Below are positions 1 to 13,700 of a stretch of DNA of 64,000 nucleotides, piece after piece. Below the pieces are notes generated by a model. That model was given only the letters and a program-made list of their open reading frames with translations. It did no database searches and was not told the DNA's origin. Made by a program: the position numbers and the translations under genes. The number at the start of each line of letters is the position of its first letter. Positions within the stretch are counted from its first letter, which is position 1. Origin of the DNA: Phylloscopus collybita. Taxonomy: Eukaryota; Chordata; Aves; Passeriformes; Phylloscopidae. The stretch covers positions 2,990,001-3,054,000 of the forward strand of contig JAJNNQ010000027.1 of the NCBI GenBank assembly GCA_027886175.1, in the 5' to 3' direction.

Positions 1-643
1 CACAAGTTTTGCTTTCACAGCTGCAAAAGCAAGGAAATAACCACGTTAGTCCAATTTCTCCGTGTTAGCCTTTGGCACACACGCTTCCAGCCGCTGGTGT
101 TTCAGTGTCTGAATTGTTTGATGTTAACACAAAACAGGGAAAAATAATAAAGGGCTGGAGGGAGATCATGACCCACTAACACAGGTAGTAGGCACATAGA
201 AAATTGCTGTATTGGTCTCAATTTGCCTGTAGTTTAAGTAGTTCAATTAGCAAGTGGTTAGAGAAATTAATCAGTTTTAGATAGCTTAAAGAAAAGGAAG
301 TAAAATAAAATGTTCTGCTGAAGGTCACCTAAAGTTGGGAAAGAAATAGAAGCAATGCTAGGTCTGAGTCTAATACGATCACAGGACCAGATTCTATTTC
401 CACTGAAATCTTCTGGAGATTCTGATGTCCCAGTAATGTGTTCAGTAATCAGTAGCCAATTTTGAAAACATTCATTTAAACTTCTTTGCTGTAAGAGAGC
501 AGGAAATGAACTGATTAAAAAAACCCAGGAAAAATTAGAATACATTATCCAGTAACATGCATTCAGCACTATCTCAGATAGCAAAACCTGTCATAAAAGT
601 GTTTCTGGACCTCTAATTACTGAAGTGATTTTGTTCTTTATAG

Positions 644-739
644 GTGTCCCTCTTGTATATGAGGCCTTTAACTGGAAGCATGGAGTATTTGTAGGAGCAG
701 CTATGAGATCTGAAGCAACAGCAGCAGCTGAGCACAAAG
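644..739 (+). CDS. PCK1: PCK1 penultimate coding exon (partial gene)
   Basis: This 96-nt internal exon encodes [18 protein letters not shown] followed by [14 protein letters not shown]. It is recognised as cytosolic phosphoenolpyruvate carboxykinase, the GTP-dependent enzyme that converts oxaloacetate to phosphoenolpyruvate in gluconeogenesis. The [11 protein letters not shown] stretch is the mobile lid (omega loop) that closes over the active site in this family. The acceptor is a T-rich tract ending in AG at 642-643, and the donor is AAAG|GTAAAT with GT at 740-741. The reading frame enters in the second base of a Gly codon and leaves after the first base of another Gly codon, matching the start of the next exon exactly. 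Upstream exons lie left of the window, so sequence 1-643 is intron. No frame damage is visible. Confidence 0.97.
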
Positions 740-1319
740 GTAAATCAAAATTTAATCTGCCTACCTGTATTAAAAGCAGGCCCCTCTGGACTGCCTGCCC
801 TCTCCTTTCCCCTGCTCTTTCACATTTCAGTCTTGGCAGCTAATTTTGCAACCTGTGCATTTTCACAATAGAAAATATTTGTACTGGAATTAACAGCCAA
901 ATTCTCTGTAAAAGTCAAATTAAGCAAAATAATCCCTTAGGTGGCAAGCATACAGAACAGGATGCAGGCACAGGGGTGCCATAAGCCTTGACAGGGAGTT
1001 CTTGTTACAGTCTGGGATAAACAAATTTAAATTTTCTCTTCTGCTAGAGCTCAACATAAATGCACGAATGATAGCCATCTCTTGAGGATCTTCATTTAAG
1101 CTGCTTGACCTGAGATTTAAGAAATTTAATAACAAAAATTAATTTAATTTGAACCTTCCATGCATCAAGGATAATGCTTGTGTTGTTTCTTAAAGCTCTT
1201 TGGTTCAGAAGGGTGGTGAAGGGATCATGGGTACTAAACCCTGGGAGGATCTGGATCTGTGTGCTTTAGAATAAATGTGTTATTTATTCCCTTGCCTTCT
1301 CCATCTGTCTTTCCAACAG
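740..1319 (+). other. PCK1: PCK1 last intron
   Basis: This 580-nt intron runs from GT at 740-741 to AG at 1318-1319, with a pyrimidine-rich tract (ccatctgtctttccaacag) before the acceptor. I see no repeat element or additional exon in it. Confidence 0.93.
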
Positions 1320-1774
1320 GCAAAATCATTATGCACGATCCATTTGCCATGAGGCCTTTCTTTGGCTACAACTTTGGCAAATACTTGGCCCACTGGCTGA
1401 GCATGGCCCATCGTCCAGCTGCAAAACTACCCAGGATCTTCCACGTTAACTGGTTCCGGAAAGACAGCCAAGGGAAATTCCTGTGGCCTGGCTTCGGAGA
1501 GAATTCCCGTGTGCTGGAGTGGATGTTCAACAGAATTGAAGGGAAAGCCTCTGCCAAACCAACTGCCATAGGTTACATCCCTACTGATGCTGCTTTGAAC
1601 TTGAAGGGTTTAGAAGATGTCAACCTGACCGAACTGTTTGATATCTCAAAAGAGTTCTGGGAAAAGGAGGTAGAAGAAATCAAGCAATACTTTGAAGTGC
1701 AAGTTAATGCTGACCTTCCCTATGAAATAGAAAGGGAATTGCTTGCCTTAGAGATGAGGATAAAACAGCTGTAA
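1320..1774 (+). CDS. PCK1: PCK1 terminal coding exon
   Basis: The last exon completes the split Gly codon and encodes 150 further residues, from [20 protein letters not shown] to the C-terminus EMRIKQL, then TAA at 1772-1774. The aromatic-rich start ([15 protein letters not shown]) forms part of the guanine-nucleotide pocket in vertebrate PEPCKs. The segments [23 protein letters not shown] and the acidic C-terminal helix region ([12 protein letters not shown]) are family hallmarks. The tail resembles bird cytosolic PCK1 more than mammalian PCK1 (EIKQYFE and ALEMRIKQL against mammalian forms, from memory). The open frame extends left of 1320 but that part is intronic. The protein is cytosolic, and the family is about 622 residues long, so only the C-terminal third or so is in the window. 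Confidence 0.98.
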
Positions 1775-2405
1775 GCTGATCAAACCCACAATTATTTATC
1801 AATTCGCACATGCTAAGGCAGGGCAAACACGTTTTACCAAATCACCACTGGAAGCATAACAGCACACTGATGGGCAGGGGGTTATAATGAAAGTAGGTCA
1901 TAGCTTAGTTAGGATATAGATACAGAGACATTCTAGAAATAACTCCAGACCTAATGATTTATAACTACATCGGTTGTTGTGAATAGGTGAGCAGCTGTGG
2001 GAGTGCACGTGCACGGGGTCTGAAACCCCTGCTCTGTCACTTACATGCACACAGAGCCATGATGGGTGTAAATTATTTGCCTAGTTCTGCATATACAATC
2101 CAAACCAATCCAGCCTTCAAGTTGTAGCACATTGTTTCCATCACAGAAACCTCTGGAGTCTCAGGCTCCACTCGAAAGAGGAGAGAAAAATTAGATGCTG
2201 TATATATGTATTACCTAAATATATTTCATGTCTTAAATACTTTTTAGAAAAATGAAGTTGTAACTTCTATCAGAGTGAAAGATGACTTTATATTACTAAT
2301 GCATATTTAAGGTATTGCTATTATATATTACTCATGTTCCTGTGATTTCCAGATGTTTTGAATGGCTTGTTCTTAAACTATAAAATAAATGTTTATACAA
2401 AATAT
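1775..2405 (+). other. PCK1: PCK1 3' UTR with polyadenylation signal
   Basis: AT-rich sequence follows the stop codon. A canonical AATAAA lies at 2384-2389, followed by a T/A-rich stretch, giving a predicted cleavage site near 2400-2410. Several ATTTA-type elements occur (for example around 1791-1797 and 2217-2225). These suit an unstable, hormonally controlled message, which is known for PCK1, but the link is an inference here. The exact 3' end needs transcript data. Confidence 0.75.
2384..2389 (+). terminator. PCK1 polyadenylation signal AATAAA
   Basis: A perfect AATAAA lies about 610 nt after the PCK1 stop, in the sequence ctataaaataaatg, with a T-rich region shortly downstream. It is the first strong hexamer after the stop on this strand. 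Confidence 0.75.
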
Positions 2406-2410
2406 TACCT

Positions 2411-5400
2411 CATTTCCAGTATTCTTGCTGTTTATAAACTGCATGCATATAAATTGAGGCTCCTGTCAATACCACAGCACAGGGACAGATGCACATGTGG
2501 AAGTTAGATGTTGACTAGAGTTGATCTGCTACTCCTGAGCCAAGTTTAAGCCACATACTGCCTTTGCAACTTCGATTCAAGCCAAAGGAATGATCCGAAA
2601 AATATGATACCAGCTGTGAGCAGTCATCCAGATGGTGACACACTCTCCATAACTGGGCACTGTTAGTTACTGCAGGCCTTTATAAAATAAACTACCCTCT
2701 AGGAAAGCCCCATCTTAGGACCTTGCTCATTTGTTAAAGTCATAGGATCTGTCCCTGTTCCACTGTACCTTGGCTTTTGCAAGAGTAACGAGTGCAGCTG
2801 TTGAAGTGGAGACAATTTGGGAAAAAGTTTTCCAGATTTGTCGGGACACCTAAAGCCTTAGAGCTCAATGAAAATCAGGGCAGGAACCTGTGTTGGCTTC
2901 CTTGTAGAGCCAAGACACTAAAACCAGCCTATGTTCTCCCAATTAGAGGTGTCATTTATGTGCTTCCCATGTCCCTGGCGAGTATCCTACTTTTTCACTT
3001 TGAATGCTTGATCTCCCAAAACATATTGCAAATATTTGCTTAGCAAAAAGAAAATCACTTACATTGTGTAATAAGCCTTTTTACAGACCCTGCTTCCTCG
3101 CAGAGCAAACAGTGCCAGGGCTGGTCAACAACTGCCCTTCAAAGTTTGCTAGGAGAGGTCACATAATCTGAAAAGGCTCTAACTACCCCCTGACCCCATG
3201 TTTAAGACTTAACACAAACATTATCAGTTCTGAAGTGAATAATAGAGCCCAAGTCAATGCAGAGGTCACACAAAGAACAGACCATGGAAAGCTGTGATGG
3301 AAGTGGAGGAGAGTGGTGCAGCCTCTGTGGAGGTGATCAAAATCACATCTGCATCTCCTATAGGGTCACCTATATGTCTCCTCTTGAGTGGGCTCCAAAT
3401 TAACAGAAAAATCAAGGTGGAAGGCAGCAAATAAGTCAGAGGAAGTGAGCTAAGGAAGATTGGAATATGCACGCCTCAGATTCAAGCATTACTATCGAGT
3501 GGATAAAATAAAGTCGTTAATAAAGTAATTCTACAAATACCTGATGAAAAGCCTGGGCCATTGAAAGCTGGTGTGACAGCTCTGGACTGGTACTTGGAAG
3601 GACAGGGAGAGCTGAGAAAATCTGTCACAGTGATACCAGAGAGTTATGGCCAGTTACAGCCTCAGCCTTACTGCTCCCAGCCCTGAGCAGTGCAAACGTT
3701 CCAGGCACAGCTTGAAATGCAGCCCAGGAGATGTACAGAAGCTTGGGCCTTTCCAGAGCTCCCTGAGCACTCCAGTGTGCAGCTCTGCCTTCCCAAACAC
3801 AACCAGGCTCAAACGATGTGTTCCAAAGAAACAGCTCACACTTCCTGCCAGAGGGAGCTGTGCCAGGGGCCCAAGCCCAGCAGGCATATGGACATGGGAA
3901 AACCAAGTGACGCTTCTCCCATAAAATGCTGCTCCGTGAGGAGGTGTAGATACCATCACTGAGGTCTTACAGCACACACCCAGCTCTAGCAACACGGGGG
4001 CTATAAAGTGCTAACTGCCTCGAGAACATCTTACAGCCCAGAACACTGGCTTTCATTTTCTGACTAAAGCCCTGCTTTCTCCTCCTCGCCCCAAGAAATC
4101 AGGGAATTTTCCTTTCTCTGACCACCACTGCCCTCAGGTTCTGCTCTGGGTCTTTTTTCTGCATAACACAACACAACTCATGGACGGTGCCTACCATGAG
4201 CTCCTCTGGCAAAAAAATATTTAAACCATTTGTGGTTCTCCCAGTGCACACATTTTAACCACATGCACCTTTTCAAATGCTGCTCAGAGACACAGATCAT
4301 TCCAGAAACCAGAAAATGGGGGGAAAAAACCTGCTGTACTGTTAAGAATGAGAACAAGAAAATGAGTTTTTGTGTGAGTCATTCAACAGCTCCTTTGTAT
4401 GTAAATATATCCTCAACCCATCAGCATCTATGGGGAGTACAATTTACATTTTGAATGATCAAAATGTTTAGTATTGGCAGAGAAAATGTTTAAAAAGAGA
4501 GAAGGCGGTGGTTTAAAATTTAGAAACTTAGTCAACTGTGCCAGATTATGATCTCAACTCTTCTCCCTCCAACAAATACTATGCTCCATAAAAACAAAAT
4601 GCTTTTAAATTGGAGTTTGGAAGTTCCCCTGATTTTCAAAAGAAAGAGGGGAAGGCAACAAATGCAATAAATTTCAACAAATTAGTAGAGAAATATAAAA
4701 CTTGGCCTATTAAATGCTATTCAGAGAAGGGAAGCACAGGCAAAACTAACACATGAAGTGTACAGAGCCATAACATTTGCAACAGCTGTGTTATGAAATG
4801 CACTTGGTATTCTGGGAAGTGAGAAACAAAATACTTTGTTAAAACACTTGTGGATGTACCGGTGGCTCGGAAGAAGAGAGACAAGATTAAAATCACAGTT
4901 TAACCATTAATGCTCCTGGGGATGCCATCTCTGGTACCTTGCTGGTGCCATGATTCACTGGCCAAGAGCATTGTGATGGAGGCACCACATCCAGGGAAGG
5001 CTGTGCTCAGCTATCTTAAATTTAGCACAGTTCCTCAGGCAAAAAGTCTGGCCTCAGTGCCAAGTGCTCCTGTTAGCACAGATAAATCCAGAGCTCAGAC
5101 CTAAACCTTGGCCCAATCCTTGCACAGGTTGAGAAGCCTCCAAGCCCGATGCCATCCTTTGGATTCATTTCTCATGTTTAAGGTCAAGTTTTGACTGTGT
5201 TTTGTCTTGTTCCTTCAAATCCCCTTCTCAGATGTCAGTCTCAGCAGTAATTAGCTTGAGTATATAAGATATCCATGCACCTGGATTCTGTCAACATCGT
5301 GAAGGTTAAACCAAATAAATAAATAAACCTGAAAAAGCAGCGTCCAGCTTGCTGCAGAACTCACGTTGGAAAATAGTGAAACCCAACTTCAAACCTCTCA

Positions 5401-8400
5401 CAGTTCTGGGATGCTATTTTCAGGAAAAGAAGCAAAATTCAGAGAAATGGCATTTGTGCTCTGGGAAATGCTGTTTTCCAAAAACCTTGGCTACCATAGT
5501 AACATGATTTATTCCATACTTGCAGCAGTATAGTCAGTCAGCTCCCCAACTGAAAGACAATTATTGTAACTAGAGCTGTACCTGGCTGGAAGGCTGTGGG
5601 AATGCTGCTGTGGATGGCAAAGCACAGCACTCTCAACTCCAGATCAGTAATTGTTGGTGTTGATCGTGGAGGACATTTCTGGCAGAGGTTTCACCTCAGC
5701 AGTACAAAAGGGCATGTTGGTCAAATGAGTGTTGGCAAACCCCCCTCACGGAGGTTCCAAACCACGTCCTGCCCCATCTGTGTGTCCTTATGCAGAACAG
5801 CTAGGTGGGGGAAATGAGAAAGAAAAAAAAACCACAAAACCACCCTAATTGCTGTTGTATTCCTTTACTGCATTTTTGCAGCCACCATGGATTTGTCGGC
5901 TGCAAAACTTTACCAGAGGAGGATTTTGTGAGCAAATTGCAGAAACCCACATATATTAATATGCAGAATTCAGGCTGTGTCTGATCCTTGCAAACAAAAA
6001 CATGGTTGTGGTGCCTTTGCAGTAAGAGGCCATGCAAAAGACCTCTGAGTTGTCCCTACCCAGTGTGGAGGGCTTTGTTCTGCCTTTGGTGCCATCACTG
6101 ACAATCACCTTGGAATTTGTTTTGCCCCTCCTCACACTGGTGCTTCTTCCCATGCCTTTTCTCCAGTGCAAATTGACCAGACAGGTTCTGAGATGATTCT
6201 GCCTTCAGCTTTCCTTCAAGCTGATAAGCTGCAAGCAGATTTTTTTTTTTTTTTTAATACACATCCCAGAAATGTTCTTTGTGTCTTTTTGGAAATGTCA
6301 GATGCTGGCCATTGGAAAAGGAGAAACATCTGGTTTAATCCTCCCGAAGGAACGTATCAAAGTTTTTGTGCTGTTTTTTTTATGCAGCCTCAAGGCCTTT
6401 TATTCAGCTAAAAAATCCCTTTGTAAACTGCTGCGTTTCATTTTTGTTGGTTTTGTTCTTCTTTTTGAACCAAGAATGCAGTTTTTGTTCTTTTTCTTGT
6501 AAAGCATCACAAGGCCATTTCCCAGGTTGAGATGGCCAAGGAACAGTCCCTCCCAGAAACTTGATCCTGATAAACAGCTGCTCTCCAGCACAAACTAAGC
6601 TCATCCTCCACAGAAAATACCTCCTAGGCTCACAATAAATAGATCTTAACTGTGCTGTGTATAGATCTGTGGGCTTTAAACTCAGCTGATGGTCTGAACT
6701 TGTCATCCTTCCCATCCCATCAGAAATCCTAGAAAGGCCTGTCACCATGGTGGAGGCTGGCACAGCAACAGCACAAATGCCAGCTCTGAACGTGAATAGA
6801 ACAACAAAACCTCGTTTTACCCACTGGAAACCATCACTATATTTATCTGTGTCTTCCTGAACAGATGAGAAACTTCCCAGGGTGTTCTGGAGCTCCAGAT
6901 CCTGAGAGCAGCTATGAATAGCGGCTTTAAATTTATCCAAGGTTGGAAAGAGAGCGAAGCCTAAAGCTACAAGATGATGGCAGTTCAGCTGGCTGGGAAG
7001 CCAGCAGAGCTTTGCAAGGGGCATGGAGATAAATTCCTACCCACAGGGTGAGCAGCACCACCATCCATGTCCAGTAATGCTGTGGAAGGGGGGTGACTTT
7101 GAATGACGTGGAATCATGAGGGGTACAACTCTCCCAGGAGTTATTCCTGCTGGCAGGAGCCAAAAGGTGGTGAGACCCATGGGAAGCTTCTGCCCTGACC
7201 CTCACTGAGCACCCTGAGTCCCCTGTTCCTTTTCCTACAGCTCATTCAGGCCTGCCCAGGCTAAGGTAAGTGTGCCTGGACTTTTGTTCCACCTCAGTCC
7301 CTAGTTTGCCTTAAATAACAACTTCATGGAAAGCCACACAGCCAGGACAGTGGAGATGGACAGCTGGCTTGGGTGGTGAACAAAAGAATCTGCACAAACC
7401 CCCACAAAACCCCCACATTCAGCCTGGTTTTGCCTCTCAAAGTGATACTGCCAACAGTTATGTCAAGCTCCAGAGGTAACCAATAGGGGGGAAAAAAAAG
7501 CAAAAAAAAAAAAGCTATAAATTTAAAGTAGGACAAGAGTTGGGAAAGGGAGGGGGAGGCTGTTTGAGAGCTGTGGGTTGACTGGTGGTCTTAGAGTACA
7601 AAAAAACAATAGCCTTCTGACACTAATAAGTAGAAGCAAGCCTTGAATTCCGTGGAGTTTTCTTGGTCTTTATTCTGTAAAGACAGAAATCTGGCTCTGT
7701 TTCATCATAGTTATCTACATTCAGGCACCCCTCCACCCTTGAAGGAGATTAGTAGTGATAATGCATCTGGTACCTGCCCCAGCAATAACAGATCTATGTG
7801 GAGAAGATTACAAGAAATTGTTTGGACTTCTGCCCAGTCCTAGAAGTCCCACCAACCATTTCCAAAAGTCCCATCAGTTTTTACGGCTTGTCTCTCAAGA
7901 AGGCTGCAGAAACCTACATGAGGGAGAGACTTTAAAAAGATTTTTGCAGACATTTATTTCTGGCCAAATTATGATTGCTTGGAGGAAAAAGAAGCCACCA
8001 TACAAATCTTGTTAGAGACTTCAGCAGGAACTCACAAACCCATGCAGAACCAAGATAAGCTAAAAAAAGCAATTGCATCCAGGAAGGAAAGACAGACCAG
8101 CCAGCCAAATGCAACTCTTAATTCCAACCCGTGACAGACCCCTGGGGCAGCTCCAAAGCCACTTAGCACAAGTGTGGAGCTGGGCCAGGAGGAGTCGCTG
8201 GCACCAGAAGAGCAGCTCTGGCAAGTCCCCGCTGCACTTGGGTGATTTGCTGAGGGGGACAGACTCAGACAGGCTCAGTACCCTCAGGACCATTCCCCAC
8301 CCCCAAAACCCCCCGAGCTGACAGCTCCAGGGACACTGTGATCCCTGAGCTCCCTGCACATGTAGGAGAGCAGAGGAACAGCACATCTGTCAACAGCACA

Positions 8401-10690
8401 GAAACACCCCGGCAGCGGCACAGCCTGGATCAGCCCTCTGCAGTCCAAGGTCTAAAGGGCAGTCTGCCTTCCAAGAGTCCTGCAGCTCCAAGGAGCTCTG
8501 TCCTGGAGCAAATATCTGTGACTGGGCAGCCCAAAGGGCCCCCTGCACATGCCCTGCAAGCACTGTGCCCACCCCGTGCTACACGGGAGGTGGATTTCCC
8601 AGGGAAGCCAGGGGATAAAACAACACCCAGAGCATCTTGAGAGGCTAAAGGTTAATCCCTGTGCCCCTCAGACCCATCCCTCCAATGGACCTCAGCAGAT
8701 GGGCTGCTCTGCCAGCGTGACACATGGCACACCAGCACGGAGTTACCAGGCACTGGGAATATTCACAACAGCAAGGACTGGAAAGTGCTTTCTTTTCAGG
8801 GACACAGTGCACAGAGCTGCCAGGAAGGTGACTGCACTGATTAGTCTTGTGCAGGGCTGTGGGACTGCTGACAACTGCCTGGCCTGGGGGTCCCCAGGCA
8901 GCACTGCTCAGTGCTGTAGGAGGAAGGTAAAGGAGGGGGAGCAGATGGTTTCTGGCAATGACAGCTACAAAACTCCCTGCAGGCTGTGTCACACTGCTGC
9001 TCTATCTCCAAACAAGCAGCTCTCACATACAGCTACACCCTTAGACAGTGGAAGCTGGGACCTTCTTCTGTTCCAGTTGCTGGAGAGCATCTCCCAGTCT
9101 CCTGGTCCAGGTGAGGGTGTTTGCTGGATGCTGGCAGGAAGGCCCTGCTCCCAAGGCATTTATGACAATGCCAGGTTTTTTAAACTCTGAATTTCAACAG
9201 AAATCTTGTTGCACCCTAAATGTCACTGCCAGGCAGAAGGGAAGTAATGAATCTCCAGCAATATCCTCAACATCAGGATTTGAAAGCATAAAATGAATAT
9301 ACACTAGAAGAACCCCTACAGCTGGGGCTGCCCTTGGTGGAGCCATTAACAAATGCAGTTTAACACGCCCAAGTGCAGCCAGCCCTGTCTGGGGGCTGCC
9401 AGGTCTTCCTCCCATCCTTCTCCCCCCATTGCTCTGCTTATTGTTTGCTTCATTGTTAATCCCACCTAATTTTAAAATAGGAAATTGATTTCTTATGTAT
9501 CCATTACAAACCAAATCATTTCTTTATTACAGCGAGGATCGTATTTCATAAGCAAGTCATGGAAAATTAAAACCATGCCTGTTGCTTTGATGAAATAATG
9601 GAGAAAAGTGCTGGAGGGGAAGGCACAGACAGCTGGGGGCTGTCATGCAACCAGTGGTGCAAGTTAACTCTTTGCTCTCATCCAGGGCTCCCAACACTGC
9701 CTGTTCTCCTTCCCCAAGCTTCTGGTTATAAATGCTAAGTACTCCTTTATCCTTGAACCTCCAAAGCACCTCAGAGAAGGAATGCAACCCCTCTGAACAA
9801 AGTGGGTTGGTGACTGTGGAGGTTTTGCTGTTAACAGAAGGTTTTCAGCCTGCCTGTGTGCAGAACCAGATCCCTCTCAGTATTGACACTCCTGAAATTC
9901 AGGGTTTGTTGCTGTTGCACGGTGTGAAAACACAGGGACAAACACCAGCCACACTCAGCCCAGGAGTCCTTGTAGCATAAATAGTTCCAGGCCTTGGGCA
10001 TATGAGACTGGGAAGGGGGAGTCAGACTGAAAGAGCCACAATTGCCTGGAGAGATCTCAGTGTCCATTGCACACAGGTTATGTCAGTACAGCAGGCACCA
10101 CATCAACAACCAGTTAGCAGTGTACTCTGGCTTAGGGGAGATTATAAATTAAAACAAAACCCATTGTGTGCATTGCTGAGGATTTATGGACTGTCCTGTG
10201 AACCTCCCTGTGGAGCAGACAGGACATGGGTCCTCTGAAGAGTAATCCAGATAAGTGCTGCAGCCCCAGGACATTGCAACATCCAACACAAAGTTCATTG
10301 GCTACTTCATTAATGTGTTGATCTCCAGGAATTACAGCCAAAAACACCCTCTGCAATTTCCCCATCAGCAGCAGAAGGAACACGGAGCTGTCACTGCAGA
10401 ATTCTTTTCACAATGTATCATCTGTAGACGTACCCATATAAAAATGCCATTTCTGAGGACAGAGAATGAGCAAAACTGTCACAACAGACCACAGTCAGGC
10501 TCCATGAGAGTGAAGGGTAACAGAGGAGATTGTTTTAGAGCAGTAGTTCATGTCCAGCCTGTTCAACTCTGAACATACCCTTCTGAGCAGGTAATGATTT
10601 GGTTTCACTTCTTTGGGGTAAGAATCTCCCATTTTGGAACAAAGACCCCATTTCACAGTGTTTTGCAAGTTTGTGCTGCTCTTAAAGCAT
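2411..10690. other. Intergenic DNA downstream of PCK1, no gene recognised
   Basis: About 8.3 kb with no exon I can support. The open frames here are short, lack recognisable domains and are not framed by convincing splice sites. Composition is mixed, with short A/T runs (such as T15 near 6241 and A-runs near 7500). One near-perfect Kozak context occurs at 5880-5887 but opens only 14 codons. Unannotated non-coding RNAs or enhancers could be present but are not visible by inspection. Confidence 0.6.
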
Positions 10691-10740
10691 GCCATTGAAT
10701 CATTCAGGTTGGAAAAGATCTTTAAGATCAGCAAGTCCCC
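10691..10740 (-). mobile_element. CR1-type LINE 3'-end fragment
   Basis: The + strand reads gaatcattcaggttggaaa followed by agatctttaagatcagcaag. This matches, from memory, the reverse complement of the very common avian CR1 3' end (AATCATTTAGGTTGGAAAAGACC...TTTAAGATCAT). CR1 elements are almost always 5'-truncated, and this is a short remnant of about 50 bp in - orientation. The boundaries are approximate. Confidence 0.8.
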
Positions 10741-13700
10741 ATGGCTCAGGGACTTGCTGTTCTTCTTGGAAGTCAGGGCAGAGAGATTATCATCCTAAAG
10801 TAATTCTTACCCCAGGTAAGAGGACTGGAAACCCTCACCTGATCCTGCTCCAGCTCTGGGAGGAGCCCAGCCAGCCTCCAGCAGGTATTTGCCAGTCCAC
10901 TGCAAAGAGTTTCCTTACAACTGAGCCAAGGGAAGTCCTTTAAAACTCTTTATGGTCCCTTTGTGCTGATGATTCTCAGAAGAGAAAAACAAGTTTTGTA
11001 ACTCAGTGGAAGTGAAGGAAACGAGCTCTTTCCAGGAACATCCTGCAGTGGCCCTGCAGCCCCCACCTCCCTCCAAAGGGTTCTTTGAAGCTGTGTCCCT
11101 GGGACATGCCATGCCCCTTTCTACCAGTTTCTGTGCTGGCTGCTACCAGCCCACTTATTTGTGCAATAAACAGCTCAAGAAATATCTATATAACTACTGT
11201 AAGTTATGTCCAAGCAGCTCCAAGATCAACTAAAAGGCCCAAAACTCTCAGCCTCTGTGAAGTTCTCCTATGTGAGAGGCATTTCAGTTTCCTCTTAGGG
11301 GGTATTGTGTTTTAATAATCATCAAGTTCACGACAGAATTATTTTCAAGAAGTTCCTTCTTCGTTCTTACCAGGTATCACCCAAACAAAATACTCATTAG
11401 AACTCTTGCAGGATAATTTCAAAGTGATGTGATAAGGCACCAAAAAAAAAAAAAAAAATCAGAAACATTCATTTGCACTTGCACAGCAGAGCCAGCTCAC
11501 CAGGCTGATATTTTAATGGGACCACTGGATGTTTTCATTAGCTGCCTTTGCCACAATGACAGCAACAATAACTCCCAGACAGAAGTCGAGACGAGACCCA
11601 GTAATTGGGTCAAACCTTCGGGATAGAGCTGTCATCACAGACATAAATGTAAGTTACTCCCTCACTGCCCAAGCTCTGCAAGATGTGCTGTTCACTGGGT
11701 TGTCTAAACATGATAAAGAAGGGGAAGAAATGAGGGTCATCCTGCCTTTTGCTGTTCTTCACAATTACCCTGTGTCTAATTGATCTTGATTAATTATTTA
11801 AGGTAAACGGAGCTTTCCTGACCTAACGGCAACATGTAAACTGATTAACTTGACAAAGCCAGCAAAATGATCTGCACAGTGAGATCAGCCCTTGTAATCC
11901 ATTATTTAGGCCAGGTTATCCTGTGTCAGGCCCGAGGATGTGCTGCCAGACACAAGGCAAGACCGTGGTGAGGAGGTGAGATGGGGATGAGGGTCAGCCT
12001 CCCCCAGTGGGAAGGGAGGAGGAACAGGAACATGAGGGAGAGGAGAAGCTGCCCTGAGCTCTGGTAGCTCATGGTGCCTCCTGAGCACCCCTCATGGGAC
12101 TGCACCCACAGGGGCTTGGGGAAGGAGAAGAGGAAGACAACCCCTTTCCAGGTGGGATGAGGGCTGGGAGCACGTGGGAGCTGGAGGGCAGTGGCAGAGC
12201 AGTGACAGGGCACGGGGGAAGGCAGGTTGGAGCAGCCCAGCAGGACCCAGCTGCAGTTTGGCTCACAGACCCAGCGCTGCAGAGCCCAGCCCCAGAGGCA
12301 AATGCAAGCTGGCCCTCTGCCTGGCTTTATTTTGGCAGCCCTGTCTGTAACATCACCACGGGTTACAGGGCAAAAAACCATTTATTCTGTGCAGATAATG
12401 CCTATCTTAGCTGAAAATCAATCCTAGATAAAAGCTTTCCAAGAGATCCTGCTTAGATTTGCGTGTGAACACTGCAATGGGAGCAGCAGTGCCCTATCCA
12501 GCAATCTGGCAGCATTGATTCCTTGTATAACTCAGTAAATTATGCATATTGGAAGAAAGGGATTTGTTTGGAGATCTACAGTATCCCCCTCCCCTTCTGG
12601 CCAATCACTAAGGCAGGTACACAGATAAATGAGAAGAAAACACTCCTCACCACTTTGGCTTCAGGGCAGAAGCAGATAAGGCTGATAAGGCAGCAAGTGA
12701 AATTCCCCTCCAGGCTCCCATACAAATAAATACCTACTTGGGCAGAGGCTGCTCAGCTGCAGCAAAAAATTCTGCTCTGGTTGTTTGAAACAGCAGCACC
12801 CCCAGGCACAAACAGAGCCATAACCTCCCTCCTCCACCAAAAGCTCCATGTCCAGAGAACTTGTGCTCAAAACAGGTGAGACAGGGCAACTGGGAAGAAA
12901 AAGAGGCACCCAGAGTTCTGCTTGGAGGCACAGGGACCCAATCCAGGACCACCCTCTGCCCCAGGCTGGCTCTGTGTAAGGTGAGGACGCTGATAGTTCA
13001 CTAAACACAGAGGCAAGAGAGATGTGGGCACCACCAGCCAGTCCCAGTCCCAGGTCCCCATCACTGCAGGCTGAAGGTGACAACTCCCATCAGAGCTGTC
13101 CCTTGCTGCTGCCACCAGCCAGGAGGAAAAGCAGAGACGTCAGGAACATCCCCAGCCTGAGGATGGGCTAATCCCTGCCAGCTGTGCACAGAAACCCCCA
13201 AATCCTTCACTCAGTGGGAACTTCCTTAATAATCTGGCTGTGCCACCAGAAGTTTTGACACCATCTCCCTCCTTTTTAAACAGAGATTCATGAAGTCTCA
13301 TAAGCCATATTAAAAAAAAAAAAAAGGCTTTCTGCCAAACTGCTGATACTTCACATCTTGGGGTTGGTTTTTTTTTTTTTCTCCCACCCCAGTTTCTTTT
13401 ACATCTCATCAGCTCCTTCCCCATATTTATTTCTATTTGGTTTTCTACCTCTGGGAGCAGAGCAAGCCATCAAACCTGGATTAAACATGCCACAAAAGTA
13501 TTCAAGCCTTGACATGGCCAAAATATTGGTTTCCAATGAAACAAAACAAAAGACCAGGGTGAAGTAACTATTTCAGCAGCTTGTGCAGCCGTGTAAATAG
13601 ATGTTGCCAAGGGAGACTGAAGAGAGATAAAGATCCACCATCCCTCCAGAGCTCACAGAGGAAATGTTCAGATCCAAACTCCATTTCCCAGCAGCATTTA

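Noticed and set aside
5880..5924. T-rich AG acceptor followed by CCACCATGG, a textbook Kozak context
   Set aside because: The frame closes after 14 codons (TGA) and the continuation in other frames has no recognised similarity, so it is most likely coincidence.
8549..9190. 213-codon + frame in the PCK1-downstream region
   Set aside because: No recognisable domain, no splice or codon-use support, and overlapped by open frames on the other strand.
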